Shown: positions 35,674-45,281, counted from the first letter of the stretch. The stretch is 59,325 nt of DNA from Lachnospiraceae bacterium (GCA_910575775.1 CAJTEY010000027.1:1-59325), one strand, 5' to 3'. Notes: generated by a model from the sequence alone, not told the origin. Program-made: numbers and translations.

Positions 35674-38214
35674 TTATGTCGTCCGGCAGCTCAGCCCGCT
35701 CATCACATGGAACATTTTTCCCATGTCCACCGGCTTCGCCAGATGTTCGTTCATTCCGGCATCCTTGGCCATGGCGACATCCTCGTCAAACGCGTTCGCC
35801 GACAATGCTATAATGGGAACGGATTTTGCATCCGGTCTGTCCATACTGCGGATCACGCGCGTCGCCTCATAACCGCTCATAACAGGCATCATCAAATCCA
35901 TAAGCACGCAGTCAAAAGTTCCCGGTCCGGACGCCGCAAACGCATCCACGGCCGCCTTTCCGTCAACCGCAGTCACCACCTCCGCGCCCGCATCCGTAAG
36001 CATAAACTCAATGATTTCACAGTTTATCTCATTATCTTCCACCAGAAGAACGCGCATCCCGGCAATGGAATCCAGCCCGTTCTGCTCCTCCTCCGAAGGC
36101 TGCGTATTCCACGTCCCGTCTGTCTGCATGGACAGGGTAATCCGAAACATGCTCCCCTTCCCGATCTGGCTTTCCACCGCAATATGCCCCTTCATCTGGT
36201 CTACCAACTGCTTCACGATAGACATGCCAAGCCCAACGCCGTTATAGTGCGTCCTCGCACTTTTATGCTCCTGGGTAAACGGCTCAAAAATATGCTTTTT
36301 AAAATCCTCTCCAATGCCGATTCCGGTGTCTTCTACCACAAACTCATATTCTGCGTCGCCACCCTTGCCGGCAGTCTCCTTTGCCGTAACGAAAACGGAT
36401 CCCTGCGGATGGTTATATTTGATGGCATTGTCGATAATGTTCATCAGAATCTGCTGTAAATGCAACGGATTTCCAATCACTCTGCCGTGCTCTATATCCG
36501 CTTCCTTCAATGTCAGCCGGATCCCCCGCTCCTCCGCTCTTTCGGACAAAAGCATAATGCTGTTATCCAGTACTTCCCGGATTTCAAACGACTCCTCCGC
36601 CTCCACACGTATGCCGCTCTCCATCTTGCTGATCTGCAAAACATCATTGACCAGAGAAAGCAAATGCTCTGTCGACACACGTATTTTCTTCCGGCATTCC
36701 CTCTGCCGCTCAGGATCATCCTGACTCTTTTCTATGATAGCCAGCATCCCCAGAATACCGTTGATGGGTGTGCGCAGATCATGGGACATGTGGGAAAGAA
36801 ATTCGCTCTTTGCCGAGTTTGCCCGTCTTACCTTCTCTAACAGCTCCATAATGGCTCTGTCCTGCTTTTTCTGCATCACCATCGTCTCCGTGATATCCTG
36901 ATGATATCCGTTCAGACAGACGCCCGGTTTCTTGAATGTCTTGTCCGGCACACCGCCGCAGCGGACATATATTTTGCCAAGCTCCGGATGTTTCCACGGA
37001 TAAATCACCTCAGCACGGCCGGTTTTCAAAATCTCCTTCACAGCATCCTGCACCATCTCCACATAGTCCAGCTCAATGTTCTGGAACCAGTGCCGGTAGC
37101 ACTCCTCAGGCTCGATCTCCTCCGATACGCCAAGCAGCATCCGCATAATCCGGTTGGTATACATCCTTGGCTCACAGCCATCCTCCAGCTCAATCGTCCA
37201 GATGCCGGTTCTGGCCCCCTCCAGAATATCCTCCAGATTCTGTCTTGCCTCCAGTTTATACTTCTCTTCCTGCTCCACCACGGCATTCACATCCCGCAGC
37301 GCAAAAATAGCGCGGTTTTCTTCCCCCTGATTCTCTGTGGCAGAAAAATGGATCTCCATATGTCTCAAACCAAAAGCGCTGTCGTTCACCTGATAACGCA
37401 CATAGAACTTTTTCTTCGTCCGAAGCTGTGCCAGCACATACTCCTTTTTTGTCGAAGCGGTCAGCTTTTTTTGATCTCTGGGAACCACACATCTGGAAAT
37501 GTAGCGTTCCATAGCCGTCTGATAACCGTCCTCAAAGCTTGCGCCCCAATCCATATCCGTCTTTTCGCTGTCCCGGTATACCTCGCATTCGCCAGTGTCA
37601 AAGTTCACCTGATATATGCCCAGATAGTCCACACTGAGTGCATGGAGCACATTATAACTCCGCTTTTGGAGTTCGCGGAACAGATTGCGCCTTTTCAGGG
37701 AAGACACAATAAAATATGCCGCCGTCTGGAGCATATTCGACGCATATTCCAACAATTTCACAGGCGGATTGTCCACCCCGTAAAAGCCGATAAACTTTTT
37801 TCCGTCATACAGTGGAACCACCACAAGAGAATGCACGTTCTGTTCTTTCAGGCTCTCATATTGGAGCGGATCCGTTTCCCGGATTTCTTCCAGATCTCTG
37901 ATGACAATATGTTTGCCAATGCTGAATTTCCGATACCAGCTTGCGCAAACCTCAGCAGGCACATTTTGAAGATTTTCCTTTTCCGGCTCCACGCCTTCGG
38001 CCACCCACTCATATGTATTGTCGTCGCCGCCGGACTCGTTCCGCTCAAATATATAAATCCTTTCCCCGTTCAGCGCTTTTCCCAGATGCTCTATCAGCAC
38101 TTCCAGAGACTGGTCAGGGGTTTCCTCCAGCAGGGCGACACGAAGCCCTTCATTGATGATGGTTTCCAGATTTTGAACGCTCTGTATTCCACTCTGCTGT
38201 CCTAAACGCTCCAT
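35674..38214 (-). CDS. Hybrid sensor histidine kinase/response regulator
   Basis: An 846-aa protein with no membrane helix, so probably a cytoplasmic sensor. Order: GAF-like domain (about 15-175, IYIFERNESGG and FIGFYGVDNPP), a PAS-like region (about 185-320), a PAS domain (about 335-450), a HisKA domain with the phospho-acceptor in SHMSHDLRTPINGILG (near 485), the ATPase domain (NIIDNAIKYN, EDTGIGIG, GVGLGMSIVKQL) and a C-terminal receiver with Asp in CVLMDLMMPVMSG. There is no DNA-binding output; the signal must pass to another protein. It lies 24 bp after the DUF5714 gene with GGAGG at its start, so the two are probably co-transcribed. Confidence 0.92.
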   Translation of the reverse strand: MERLGQQSGIQSVQNLETIINEGLRVALLEETPDQSLEVLIEHLGKALNGERIYIFERNESGGDDNTYEWVAEGVEPEKENLQNVPAEVCASWYRKFSIGKHIVIRDLEEIRETDPLQYESLKEQNVHSLVVVPLYDGKKFIGFYGVDNPPVKLLEYASNMLQTAAYFIVSSLKRRNLFRELQKRSYNVLHALSVDYLGIYQVNFDTGECEVYRDSEKTDMDWGASFEDGYQTAMERYISRCVVPRDQKKLTASTKKEYVLAQLRTKKKFYVRYQVNDSAFGLRHMEIHFSATENQGEENRAIFALRDVNAVVEQEEKYKLEARQNLEDILEGARTGIWTIELEDGCEPRMYTNRIMRMLLGVSEEIEPEECYRHWFQNIELDYVEMVQDAVKEILKTGRAEVIYPWKHPELGKIYVRCGGVPDKTFKKPGVCLNGYHQDITETMVMQKKQDRAIMELLEKVRRANSAKSEFLSHMSHDLRTPINGILGMLAIIEKSQDDPERQRECRKKIRVSTEHLLSLVNDVLQISKMESGIRVEAEESFEIREVLDNSIMLLSERAEERGIRLTLKEADIEHGRVIGNPLHLQQILMNIIDNAIKYNHPQGSVFVTAKETAGKGGDAEYEFVVEDTGIGIGEDFKKHIFEPFTQEHKSARTHYNGVGLGMSIVKQLVDQMKGHIAVESQIGKGSMFRITLSMQTDGTWNTQPSEEEQNGLDSIAGMRVLLVEDNEINCEIIEFMLTDAGAEVVTAVDGKAAVDAFAASGPGTFDCVLMDLMMPVMSGYEATRVIRSMDRPDAKSVPIIALSANAFDEDVAMAKDAGMNEHLAKPVDMGKMFHVMSGLSCRTT

Positions 38215-38238
38215 CGTATTCCTCCACGATCAATCCAG

Positions 38239-38799
38239 TCATTTATGACTGTTTTTTAATTTACAGCATCTGGGGCCTCCGATTTCCCCAATTCTGCCAA
38301 GCGATGCCGATGTCATCTTATGGGATAAGGCATAAGGTTCCTCCGCAAGAGGGGTGGATTTCGACAGGATGGAAACGAACATGCCCGAACTGATCCCCGC
38401 CCCGCAGGCGCCCCAAAAACCGCAGGCGCCGCCCGGAACACTTTTCCCACGGTTACTCATTTCAAGCAGGGCATCCGGGAGATCCAGATCCCCTCCGGCA
38501 TTTTTATATGCCGTCAGAGTCGCGGCGCCTGCCATGACATGATGTTCCGGCCCATGCATATGGCAAAATGGCTGGGACATCAGCTTTTCCATAATGCAGA
38601 TCGGATCTTTGGATGTCTCCTCTAGACATAGGCCGATCATATGATCCATACCTTTTGTATGACATGCATTGCAGACATAATGCCCCTTCACACATCTGGT
38701 CTTGCTGTTTTCTTTCTTATGACAAATGGCGCATTCCATAGGCGTATCCTTCTCCAAATATGCCAGCGGTGCGCTGCAGATCAAACATTCTTCACTCAT
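38239..38799 (-). CDS. DUF5714 cysteine-rich protein, apparently short at the C-terminus
   Basis: A 186-aa cytoplasmic protein with paired cysteines (CLICSAPL, CAICHKKE, CVKGHYVCNACH) like a zinc ribbon, then FCHMHGPEHHVMAGAATLTAY and GACGFWGACGAGIS, which are the DUF5714 core. The family is of unknown function, rich in Cys and His, and probably binds metal or Fe-S. From memory, relatives continue some 30 residues past the conserved GGPRCCK; here the chain ends LKNSHK, so it may be truncated. It precedes the hybrid kinase gene by 24 bp. Confidence 0.7.
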   Translation of the reverse strand: MSEECLICSAPLAYLEKDTPMECAICHKKENSKTRCVKGHYVCNACHTKGMDHMIGLCLEETSKDPICIMEKLMSQPFCHMHGPEHHVMAGAATLTAYKNAGGDLDLPDALLEMSNRGKSVPGGACGFWGACGAGISSGMFVSILSKSTPLAEEPYALSHKMTSASLGRIGEIGGPRCCKLKNSHK

Positions 38800-39016
38800 G
38801 TTATCCTCATAACCTCACTGCTCTGTCAGCAAAGAGCTGCCAGTTCATATATCATGACCCTTTTCTTCTCTCCGCTGTCTCTTTCTAACGATCAATTGAT
38901 CAATGTTTGCACAATTATATCACTTAGTCATACAGTTTGCTATTTTTTCTATGTTCTTCTTTTCATACATAGCACAGCCTGAAAAAAGAGCCAGGCAAAA
39001 AATTGCGGACAGGACA

Positions 39017-39955
39017 TTAATTTACAATGCCGCGTCTGCAATTCTCTGGATGAATGACTCCCCGATCCGCTTTCCTGTATTCACCGGGTGTCATCTGAAA
39101 CACCTCTTTGAATTTCCGGCAAAAGTAACCGACATTGTCAAACCCGGTTTTCCGGGCTATTGCCGAGATACTGTCCTGTGTTGTCGTGAGCAGCTTTGCC
39201 GCTCGTTTCAGTCTGTAATTCACCAGATAGCTGACGGGCGAGGTGTGAATATTTTTATGAAAAATGCCAAGCACACTGCTTTTGCTGAGAGCCACCGTTT
39301 CCGCGATATCATCAAGCGAGATCTGATACGGATAATTTTTGTGAATGTATTGCAGCATAATCTGAAGCTGTGCCTGCGTCCGCACCGACGTCTGTGGGGA
39401 AGCATTTTTTTCTGCAAAATCCGTATTCCCATACAGCAGACGCCACAATTTCAAAAGCAGCTCCGCCGTCTGGATCTCACATCCATTCCCGTTTTCCTGC
39501 ACGTCAAACACGGACAAAAGCGTGCGCAAAATCTCTCCCTGTACCGGGTCCGCGGCAGAAAAGATCTGGCACTCTGCCGTTGCGTCAAGAACGGGCTGCA
39601 CATACTTCCGATAGATCAGGCTGTCCTCCGGGGCAATCAGGGAAGGGGAAAACACAATGTTAGGAATAATGACGCTCTCCGCCGCCTCAAATCTGTGAAT
39701 CACCTGAGAATTGATAAAGAGACCCGTTCCGGCTCCAAGGGCATATCTCTCACTTCCGATCAGAAAATCCGCTGTCCCCTTCTGAATCAGGACAAATTCT
39801 ACTTCTGGATGCCAGTGCCATTCGATGCAGTGAAAATCAAACTGCCAGATATCCTCCAGATAATATCGGAACGGATACTCCTCGCTTCCATGGGGAATGG
39901 TTTCCCTCAGGAATTCATCGGTTACGATCCTGGTGTGTCCTTCATGTGCCTGCAT
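39017..39955 (-). CDS. AraC family transcriptional regulator with cupin sensor
   Basis: A 312-aa DNA-binding protein. The N-terminal cupin (about 35-110) shows HWHPEVEFVLIQKGTADFLIG. The C-terminal two helix-turn-helices are ISLDDIAETVALSKSSVLGIFH and DSISAIARKTGFDNVGYFCRKFKEVF, ending in the classic MTPGEYRK. It is divergent from the MFS transporter gene with a 120-bp shared control region that has an inverted repeat, so it should regulate that transporter in response to the transported compound. GGAGG precedes the ATG. Confidence 0.9.
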   Translation of the reverse strand: MQAHEGHTRIVTDEFLRETIPHGSEEYPFRYYLEDIWQFDFHCIEWHWHPEVEFVLIQKGTADFLIGSERYALGAGTGLFINSQVIHRFEAAESVIIPNIVFSPSLIAPEDSLIYRKYVQPVLDATAECQIFSAADPVQGEILRTLLSVFDVQENGNGCEIQTAELLLKLWRLLYGNTDFAEKNASPQTSVRTQAQLQIMLQYIHKNYPYQISLDDIAETVALSKSSVLGIFHKNIHTSPVSYLVNYRLKRAAKLLTTTQDSISAIARKTGFDNVGYFCRKFKEVFQMTPGEYRKADRGVIHPENCRRGIVN

Positions 39956-40001
39956 GATTCCCCCCTCCTCCTCTCCATTTGTGAGATTGTGTAATAATAT
40001 T

Positions 40002-40024
40002 GGGATATATTATATTGATATCCC
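40002..40024. promoter_or_regulatory. Inverted-repeat operator candidate between AraC and MFS genes
   Basis: GGGATAT / ATATCCC separated by 9 bp, overlapping the -35 of the MFS promoter. Confidence 0.45.
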
Positions 40025-40043
40025 CACCTTTCTACTATATAAT
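40015..40043 (+). promoter_or_regulatory. Promoter of the MFS gene
   Basis: TTGATA (40015-40020), 17-bp spacer, TATAAT (40038-40043). Confidence 0.7.
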
Positions 40044-40075
40044 ACAACTCATTACAGAAAGGAGCAATCACTGAC

Positions 40076-41254
40076 ATGACGAAAAATTATAAAAAAACAC
40101 TGACCGCCTGCTATCTCGGTTTTATCACCCAGGCGATCTGTGCCAACTTTGCACCGCTGCTATTTTTAATGTTTCACAATGTTTATCAGATCCCGTTAGG
40201 GCAGATTGCGCTGATTTCCACCGTATTTTTTCTGACCCAGCTCATCGTGGATATCCTCTGTTCCTACTTCGCAGACAAAATCGGATACCGCAACTGCGTT
40301 GTAGCCTCGGAATTGTGCGCGGCGGCAGGACTAATCGGTCTTGCCTTTCTGCCGGACCTTCTCCCGAATCCGCTGACCGGGATCATCGCAAGCGTCATTG
40401 TCTACGCCATCGGCAGCGGACTGATCGAAGTGCTGTGCAGCCCTATTGTGGAAGCATGTCCCTTCGACAACAAGGAGGCAGTAATGAGCCTGCTGCACTC
40501 TTTTTACTGCTGGGGCTCTGTGGGCGTTATCCTTTTATCCACCATCTTTTTTGCCGTTTTCGGTATAGACAGCTGGAAATGGCTGGCCTGTGTCTGGGCT
40601 GTCATTCCTCTCTATAACATCTACAACTTTGCCACCTGCCCGATTGAGCATACGACCGACGATGGCAAAGGCATGGGGACAGGACGCCTGCTCCGGGTGC
40701 CGTTATTCTGGGTTTCCATCATTCTCATGGTGTGCGCAGGCGCTTCCGAGCTGTCTATGGCACAGTGGGCGTCCGCTTACACCGAATCGGCTCTCGGTTT
40801 CTCAAAGGCAATGGGGGATCTGGCCGGACCATGTATGTTTGCTATCACTATGGGAATCAGCCGCATAATCTTCGGCAAGTACGGTGACAGACTGGATCTG
40901 ATGCGGTTTATGATGGGATCGGGTGTGCTTTGTCTGAGCTGTTACATAGCGGCCTCCCTCTCGAACAACCCGGTGATCGGCCTGATTGGCTGCATCCTGT
41001 GCGGCTTTTCCGTGGGCATTATGTGGCCCGGCACAATCAGCATCTGTTCCGGGAGACTCCCGGAAGGAGGAACCGCCATGTTCGCCCTGCTCGCCATGGC
41101 AGGCGATCTGGGCGGCGCATTCGGTCCCAGTCTGGTGGGCAATATCACCCAGAATGCGGGCAATGATCTGCGAAAAGGAATGCTTGTGGGATGCGTTTTC
41201 CCGCTGGTGCTGATACTTTCACTCCTTCTGCTGAAGGGTACGCGAAAGAAATAA
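40076..41254 (+). CDS. MFS transporter
   Basis: A 392-aa membrane transporter with twelve hydrophobic helices, FucP/sugar-transporter-like in layout. The conserved loop 2-3 motif appears as SYFADKIGYRNCV, and the corresponding second-half loop as GKYGDRLDLMRF. AGAAAGGAG lies upstream of the ATG. It is divergent from an AraC/cupin regulator, an arrangement usual for sugar uptake genes. The stop abuts that of the convergent methyltransferase. Substrate unknown. Confidence 0.9.
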   Translation: MTKNYKKTLTACYLGFITQAICANFAPLLFLMFHNVYQIPLGQIALISTVFFLTQLIVDILCSYFADKIGYRNCVVASELCAAAGLIGLAFLPDLLPNPLTGIIASVIVYAIGSGLIEVLCSPIVEACPFDNKEAVMSLLHSFYCWGSVGVILLSTIFFAVFGIDSWKWLACVWAVIPLYNIYNFATCPIEHTTDDGKGMGTGRLLRVPLFWVSIILMVCAGASELSMAQWASAYTESALGFSKAMGDLAGPCMFAITMGISRIIFGKYGDRLDLMRFMMGSGVLCLSCYIAASLSNNPVIGLIGCILCGFSVGIMWPGTISICSGRLPEGGTAMFALLAMAGDLGGAFGPSLVGNITQNAGNDLRKGMLVGCVFPLVLILSLLLLKGTRKK

Positions 41255-42040
41255 TCAGACGGCTTTCAACTCCGCCGCCGCCCCGTAATGTAACACTGTA
41301 AATTCTGCAGGAGCTATTTCAGAAAGCAGTCTGATATGCTCCTGCTCCCACAGTGCAATTTCTTCTTCCCCAAGAGACGCGCCGATTCCCCGGCATGTCT
41401 TCATTCTCCCGTGCCAGCTCTCTCTTGTAAAAGGCACATGCAGAAGATATTCCTCATGATAAGCCAGCTCAAAGCTTTGCCAGTAAACATCAGGAACCAC
41501 AATCGGATGCATCCTCTCTCCCGCACCGCTCCATGCCGGATTATACCGCAGGGCAAGCGTCTCACTGGCGCCGGCAATCCTGTCCTCAAAGGGCAGCCAC
41601 GCCATGTACAGGAGGAGAATGCGTCCGCCCGGCTTTAGGATCCGCACAAGCTCCGGCTCCAGCTTTTCATGGTCAAAATACCAGAAACACTGACAGGCCG
41701 TTACCACATCAAAAGAACCATCCGGGAAATCGAGCTCTTCCGCAGACACAGCACGGTATGCAATGTCCATCCCCTCCGACAGTCGTCTGGCCTGCACGAT
41801 CTGCTCTTCGGAGATGTCCGTTCCCGTCCATTTTGCCCCGTAGCGGTACATGTTTCTGGGAAGCACGCCCGTCCCCGTGCCCAGATCAAGGACGCGCTGT
41901 CCCTCCACGCACAGGTGCCGTCCGATGATCCTGTCATAAAACTCCTGTGGGTAGATGTCCCGGAATCTGGCATAATCCGCCGAGGTTTTTCCCCAGTCAA
42001 AAGCTTTGCCGCCGTCTATATTTTCGTCTGTGATATTCAT
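41255..42040 (-). CDS. Class I SAM-dependent methyltransferase
   Basis: A 261-aa cytoplasmic enzyme using S-adenosylmethionine. Motif I is VLDLGTGTGVLPRN, followed by WTGTDISEEQI; motif II is the FDVVTACQCFWYF region, and LKPGGRILLLYMAW is motif III. The N-terminal FDWGKTSADYARFRDIYP is typical of a large family of uncharacterised methyltransferases. It overlaps the upstream Rpn-family frame by 4 bp (ATGA), implying coupled translation. Substrate unknown. Confidence 0.85.
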   Translation of the reverse strand: MNITDENIDGGKAFDWGKTSADYARFRDIYPQEFYDRIIGRHLCVEGQRVLDLGTGTGVLPRNMYRYGAKWTGTDISEEQIVQARRLSEGMDIAYRAVSAEELDFPDGSFDVVTACQCFWYFDHEKLEPELVRILKPGGRILLLYMAWLPFEDRIAGASETLALRYNPAWSGAGERMHPIVVPDVYWQSFELAYHEEYLLHVPFTRESWHGRMKTCRGIGASLGEEEIALWEQEHIRLLSEIAPAEFTVLHYGAAAELKAV

Positions 42041-42933
42041 GGCATCATTCTCTCTATCACGGAAATTTCCTCCTCCAAGTCTTCCGCAATTTCAGCAATC
42101 GTCTTGCCCTTGTCCAGTTTCTTTTTAACCAGTTCCCGCAAGAGTTCCTCTCGACCCTCTTCCTTCCCCTCTCGAAAGAGTGTCCTGAAATGCTTTTTCT
42201 CGTCATATTCTGTCAGAATCATATGCAGCACCTCCGCTTTCTGTTTTATCAGGATATCCTTAAGTATCCCCTTCTCAATGCAGGTGTCAATGGCCGTGTG
42301 GACGGCTTCCTCCCGGCGCATTCCCTTTTTTATGTTCTCCTCGATCTCGGAGGAAAATTCCGAATACTCCCATAACCTGTGGCATTTTTCCATAAGCGCC
42401 TGATTGTAGCCGCGGTTGATGTTTAGTACCTCGCAGGTTCATTCCATACAGCCGCTCCCCCGTCCTGCAGAAAACGAATCCGACAGATACAACAGCAGAT
42501 TATCGCTCTGCATACCTGTGCCGTTATAAAATACAATGTATACGGGTGTTGGCAGTTCCACACGTTTCGTACCGTAAATGTCATCATCGCTGGAGGCCAG
42601 CAGTCCCTCAAACTGCTGCGCAAAATAGAGCAGGCCCCGCAAGGGCATATTCGGGTTCCAGGTACTCTGGTGCTCATAGAGATTTAAAGTGTTTCCAATC
42701 ATAAAGGACAGATCGTTCTTCATCTTCATAAAGATCACATCCTCCATTGTGACTATTTCAAGTTCCTCAGGATTTGTGTATGTACTGCCATTTAAGGCAT
42801 TGTAAAGATCAAGAAGATCCTTTTTATCCCGAAACAGACGTCTGAAAAGCACATCCCTGTACTTTCGGTTGTTTCTAAGCCGCCTCCACCAGCTGCCATG
42901 CCGGAACCACTTTTGGGCGTTTCGTTTTACCAT
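42037..42933 (-). pseudogene. Rpn family recombination-promoting nuclease, split by an in-frame TGA
   Basis: Reading through one TGA at 42439-42441 gives a 298-aa protein of the Rpn/PD-(D/E)XK putative transposase family, seen widely in Clostridia. The N-terminal part has RDVLFRRLFRDKKDLLDLYNALNG and VYIVFYNGTG; the C-terminal part has LNINRGYNQALMEKCHRLWEY and a charged coiled tail. The stop falls in GCME-stop-TCEVLNI, where relatives have Trp, so a TGG-to-TGA change is the simplest reading. Both halves share one frame. The start at 42933 has GGAGG upstream. The C-terminal piece could still be made from an internal ATG at 42393. Its last codons overlap the methyltransferase gene. Confidence 0.8.
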
Positions 42934-43165
42934 AGTTTTTCCTCCATTATACAGTTTTTTATGACTGAATACAAGAGGAATACGGTCTTTCTCTGCTCCA
43001 GTCCGTTTACAAGTAAGGGATTGTTTCCGATCGCCGGAAAGAATCGTAAGACAGAAATCCTTTGCCAGAAGGATCTCTGCACAGGCAGACAAGAAATCTG
43101 CCGATGTGCTTTTTATTATAAAGCCGACTGTGAGAATTTTGCAAGTAATATTTTAACAGCCATAC

Positions 43166-44134
43166 TCATTCCTCTCTGCCTCCAAAGTGCACAGCCAGCA
43201 CACACCCCGCCGAAACCACAAGCAAAGCCGCACACCCCGCTGGTGTAAACAAAATCTCCTGCACGCCCTCCAGCCGCGCCGTGGTATACACGGTCAGATT
43301 CGCCACCGCATGAAAAAGAAGAGGGGTTCCAAATCTCCCGCTCCTCTCGTACAGCCATGCCATCAGCATTCCCAGGCACGCACCGTACACCCCCTGCACC
43401 AGGTTGCCGTGAAACGCGCCGAAGAGAAGTCCCGACGCCAAAATCCCGATAGCCGGATTGTATAAACGGCGCAGACGGTTATGGATCACACCTCGGAAGA
43501 CCACCTCCTCCGCCAACGGAGAGATCAGGCCGTAGAGAACCAGCCCTGCCGCGAAGACCACCCCGTACTGTCTGTCCGCCACCTCCTGGTATGTCTGGGA
43601 ACTGCCCGCAAACCCGGTCAGTTCAAACAGGGCATTGAGCCCCAGAGATACACTGAAAGCGAGAAGCCCTGTTAACAGAGCGGTGACTGCCCGTCTTTGC
43701 GGCTTCGTATCGACCAATTTGGTCATCCCCGGTGCGGCATCTTCCGCCTGTCTCCGCTCCTCTGTCCCCTCATCTGATTCCGATCTCCCCCCCGCTGTCC
43801 CTGCCATAAAACGCAGTGTCTCCCCACGGCCGCCAAGCTCCCTTCCGAGCATCGGCACAAGGGGCAGGATGCCGGCCAGCATACCCAGTCCTCCCATTAC
43901 CCCTGCGGCGTCGGCGGCATATGCCGACATAACCTGTCTGCCTTCTGCGCCGACCCACTGCATTACCGCCTGGTACACAAAGAGCAGAATCAGATAGGCC
44001 GCATTGTATGCCAGATAGTATAACAGATAGGGAAAGAATACCTCCCAAACCTTTTGCAAAAGCGTCTGCCGCCTGGTATTATCGTTTTCAGTCATAGGTC
44101 TCTGTACCATTCTTCCATAAAATTTTCTTGACAT
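43166..44134 (-). CDS. CPBP family intramembrane metalloprotease
   Basis: A membrane protein of 322 aa (or 309 if the ATG at 44095 is used) with about eight helices. The Abi/CPBP motifs are visible: EEVVFRGVIHNRLRRL (paired Glu and Arg), FGAFHGNLVQGVYG with the His, and HAVANLTV. These proteases cleave within the membrane, and some process peptides or give immunity to bacteriocins. Neither start has a strong ribosome site; the first overlaps the -35 of the divergent thiT promoter. The middle carries a hydrophilic insert of about 40 residues (near 120-155) between helices. Confidence 0.83.
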   Translation of the reverse strand: MSRKFYGRMVQRPMTENDNTRRQTLLQKVWEVFFPYLLYYLAYNAAYLILLFVYQAVMQWVGAEGRQVMSAYAADAAGVMGGLGMLAGILPLVPMLGRELGGRGETLRFMAGTAGGRSESDEGTEERRQAEDAAPGMTKLVDTKPQRRAVTALLTGLLAFSVSLGLNALFELTGFAGSSQTYQEVADRQYGVVFAAGLVLYGLISPLAEEVVFRGVIHNRLRRLYNPAIGILASGLLFGAFHGNLVQGVYGACLGMLMAWLYERSGRFGTPLLFHAVANLTVYTTARLEGVQEILFTPAGCAALLVVSAGCVLAVHFGGREE

Positions 44135-44156
44135 TTTCCCGGCAAACTCCTATAGT
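44128..44156 (+). promoter_or_regulatory. Promoter of the thiT leader
   Basis: TTGACA (44128-44133), 17-bp spacer, TATAGT (44151-44156). Confidence 0.75.
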
Positions 44157-44203
44157 GAAAAAAGCAGATGTCATCTGCTGCGGCAAAAGCCGCATAACCG
44201 AAT

Positions 44204-44299
44204 AACTTGCTAGGGGAGCTTTTGCTGAGATTGAGCCTGCATACGCAGGACTCTAACCCTCATCACCTGATGCGGTTAGCACCGCCGTAGGGAAGCACT
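44204..44299 (+). promoter_or_regulatory. TPP riboswitch (THI element)
   Basis: The conserved blocks are present in order: CTAGGGGAGCTT, GCTGAGATTGAG, ACCCTCATCACCTGATGCGG and GTAGGGAAGC. Thiamine pyrophosphate binding should shut off the downstream thiamine transporter. Two small hairpins (44163-44179 and 44180-44193) precede the aptamer in the transcript. Confidence 0.93.
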
Positions 44300-44387
44300 A
44301 TAAATACAGCCTGACACAGCAGTTCTATGTCCTGCCGTATTTACCGTTCCCCTCCTTGCTTATTCTAAGACAAAGGAGGATTTTTTT

Positions 44388-45095
44388 ATGTTCTATGATG
44401 TTGTTGTCAATGACGGGGGCCAAACCACTTATACCCCCACCACACTGGGCAATGTGCTGTTAATGGTACTTCTGGCAGTCCTGCTCGCCGGCGCCGTCAT
44501 CTTTGCCAGACGGTATGCGGCCGGACAGAAGCTACAGCCCGAAGAACCCGCCAAAAAAGGCGGAAAGCTGACAGCCAAGCAGCTCGTCTTCTGCGCCATG
44601 TCGATCGCACTGGGCACCATACTCTCGGAAATCAAAATCATCGACTTTCCCTGGGGCGGTTCCGCCACGCTGCTTTCCATGCTCGTCATCTGTCTTCCGG
44701 GATACCTGTTCGGACTTGGAGCCGGACTGATGACCAGTGTTGCCTACGGCGTGCTGCAGCTTTTGATCAACCCTTATGTGTTGTTCCCCATGCAGCTTGT
44801 GCTGGACTATCTTCTCGCCTTCGGCGCGCTTGGATTATCGGGTCTGTTCGCCGGCGCCAAAAGAGGGCTGCTCAAGGGGTATCTCGTCGGTATTCTTGGC
44901 CGCTATGTATTTACCGTGCTGTCCGGCTGGATTTTCTTTGCGGAATACGCCTGGGAAGGCTGGCCTGTGCTGCCCTACTCGCTGGTGTATAACGGCATCT
45001 ACATCTTTGCGGAAGGCGCCATCACCACAGCAGTTCTCCTTGTGCCGGCCGTGAGCAACGGCATCGCCGCCGTCAAAAAAATGGCACTGTCATAA
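44388..45095 (+). CDS. thiT: Thiamine transporter ThiT (ECF S component)
   Basis: A 235-aa membrane protein that binds thiamine and works with a shared ECF energising module. About seven hydrophobic stretches: an N-terminal helix (about 18-42), a hydrophilic linker (EEPAKKGGK), then six helices starting LVFCAMSIALGTILSEIKII. The LPGYLFGLGAGLMTSVAYGVLQLL and EYAWEGWPVLPYSLVYNG regions match the thiamine-binding part of the family. AAAGGAGG precedes the ATG. It is under a TPP riboswitch and ends at a strong terminator, so it is a single-gene unit. The extra N-terminal helix makes it longer than the compact ThiT forms. Confidence 0.93.
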   Translation: MFYDVVVNDGGQTTYTPTTLGNVLLMVLLAVLLAGAVIFARRYAAGQKLQPEEPAKKGGKLTAKQLVFCAMSIALGTILSEIKIIDFPWGGSATLLSMLVICLPGYLFGLGAGLMTSVAYGVLQLLINPYVLFPMQLVLDYLLAFGALGLSGLFAGAKRGLLKGYLVGILGRYVFTVLSGWIFFAEYAWEGWPVLPYSLVYNGIYIFAEGAITTAVLLVPAVSNGIAAVKKMALS

Positions 45096-45168
45096 ACCGC
45101 CGGACGGCATTTTCCGACACGGCTTTCATCCGTTAAAAACGTGCACCGCAGGGCGCACGATATAAATG

Positions 45169-45203
45169 ACCCCCACCTGTCTGACAGATGGGGGTTTTGT
45201 TTT
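45169..45203 (+). terminator. Rho-independent terminator of thiT
   Basis: ACCCCCACCTGT pairs with ACAGATGGGGGT (one mismatch), followed by TTTGTTTT. Confidence 0.88.
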
Positions 45204-45281
45204 CCTATTCTCCAATCGGGCAGGGAACTTTTCTTCCCTCTCTCCACTGCGCGATGGGATCATTCCATTTCCGAAATCCCG

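Noticed and set aside
42439..42441. Selenocysteine codon in the Rpn-family gene
   Set aside because: Relatives have Trp at this place and no SECIS-like hairpin was evident directly downstream.
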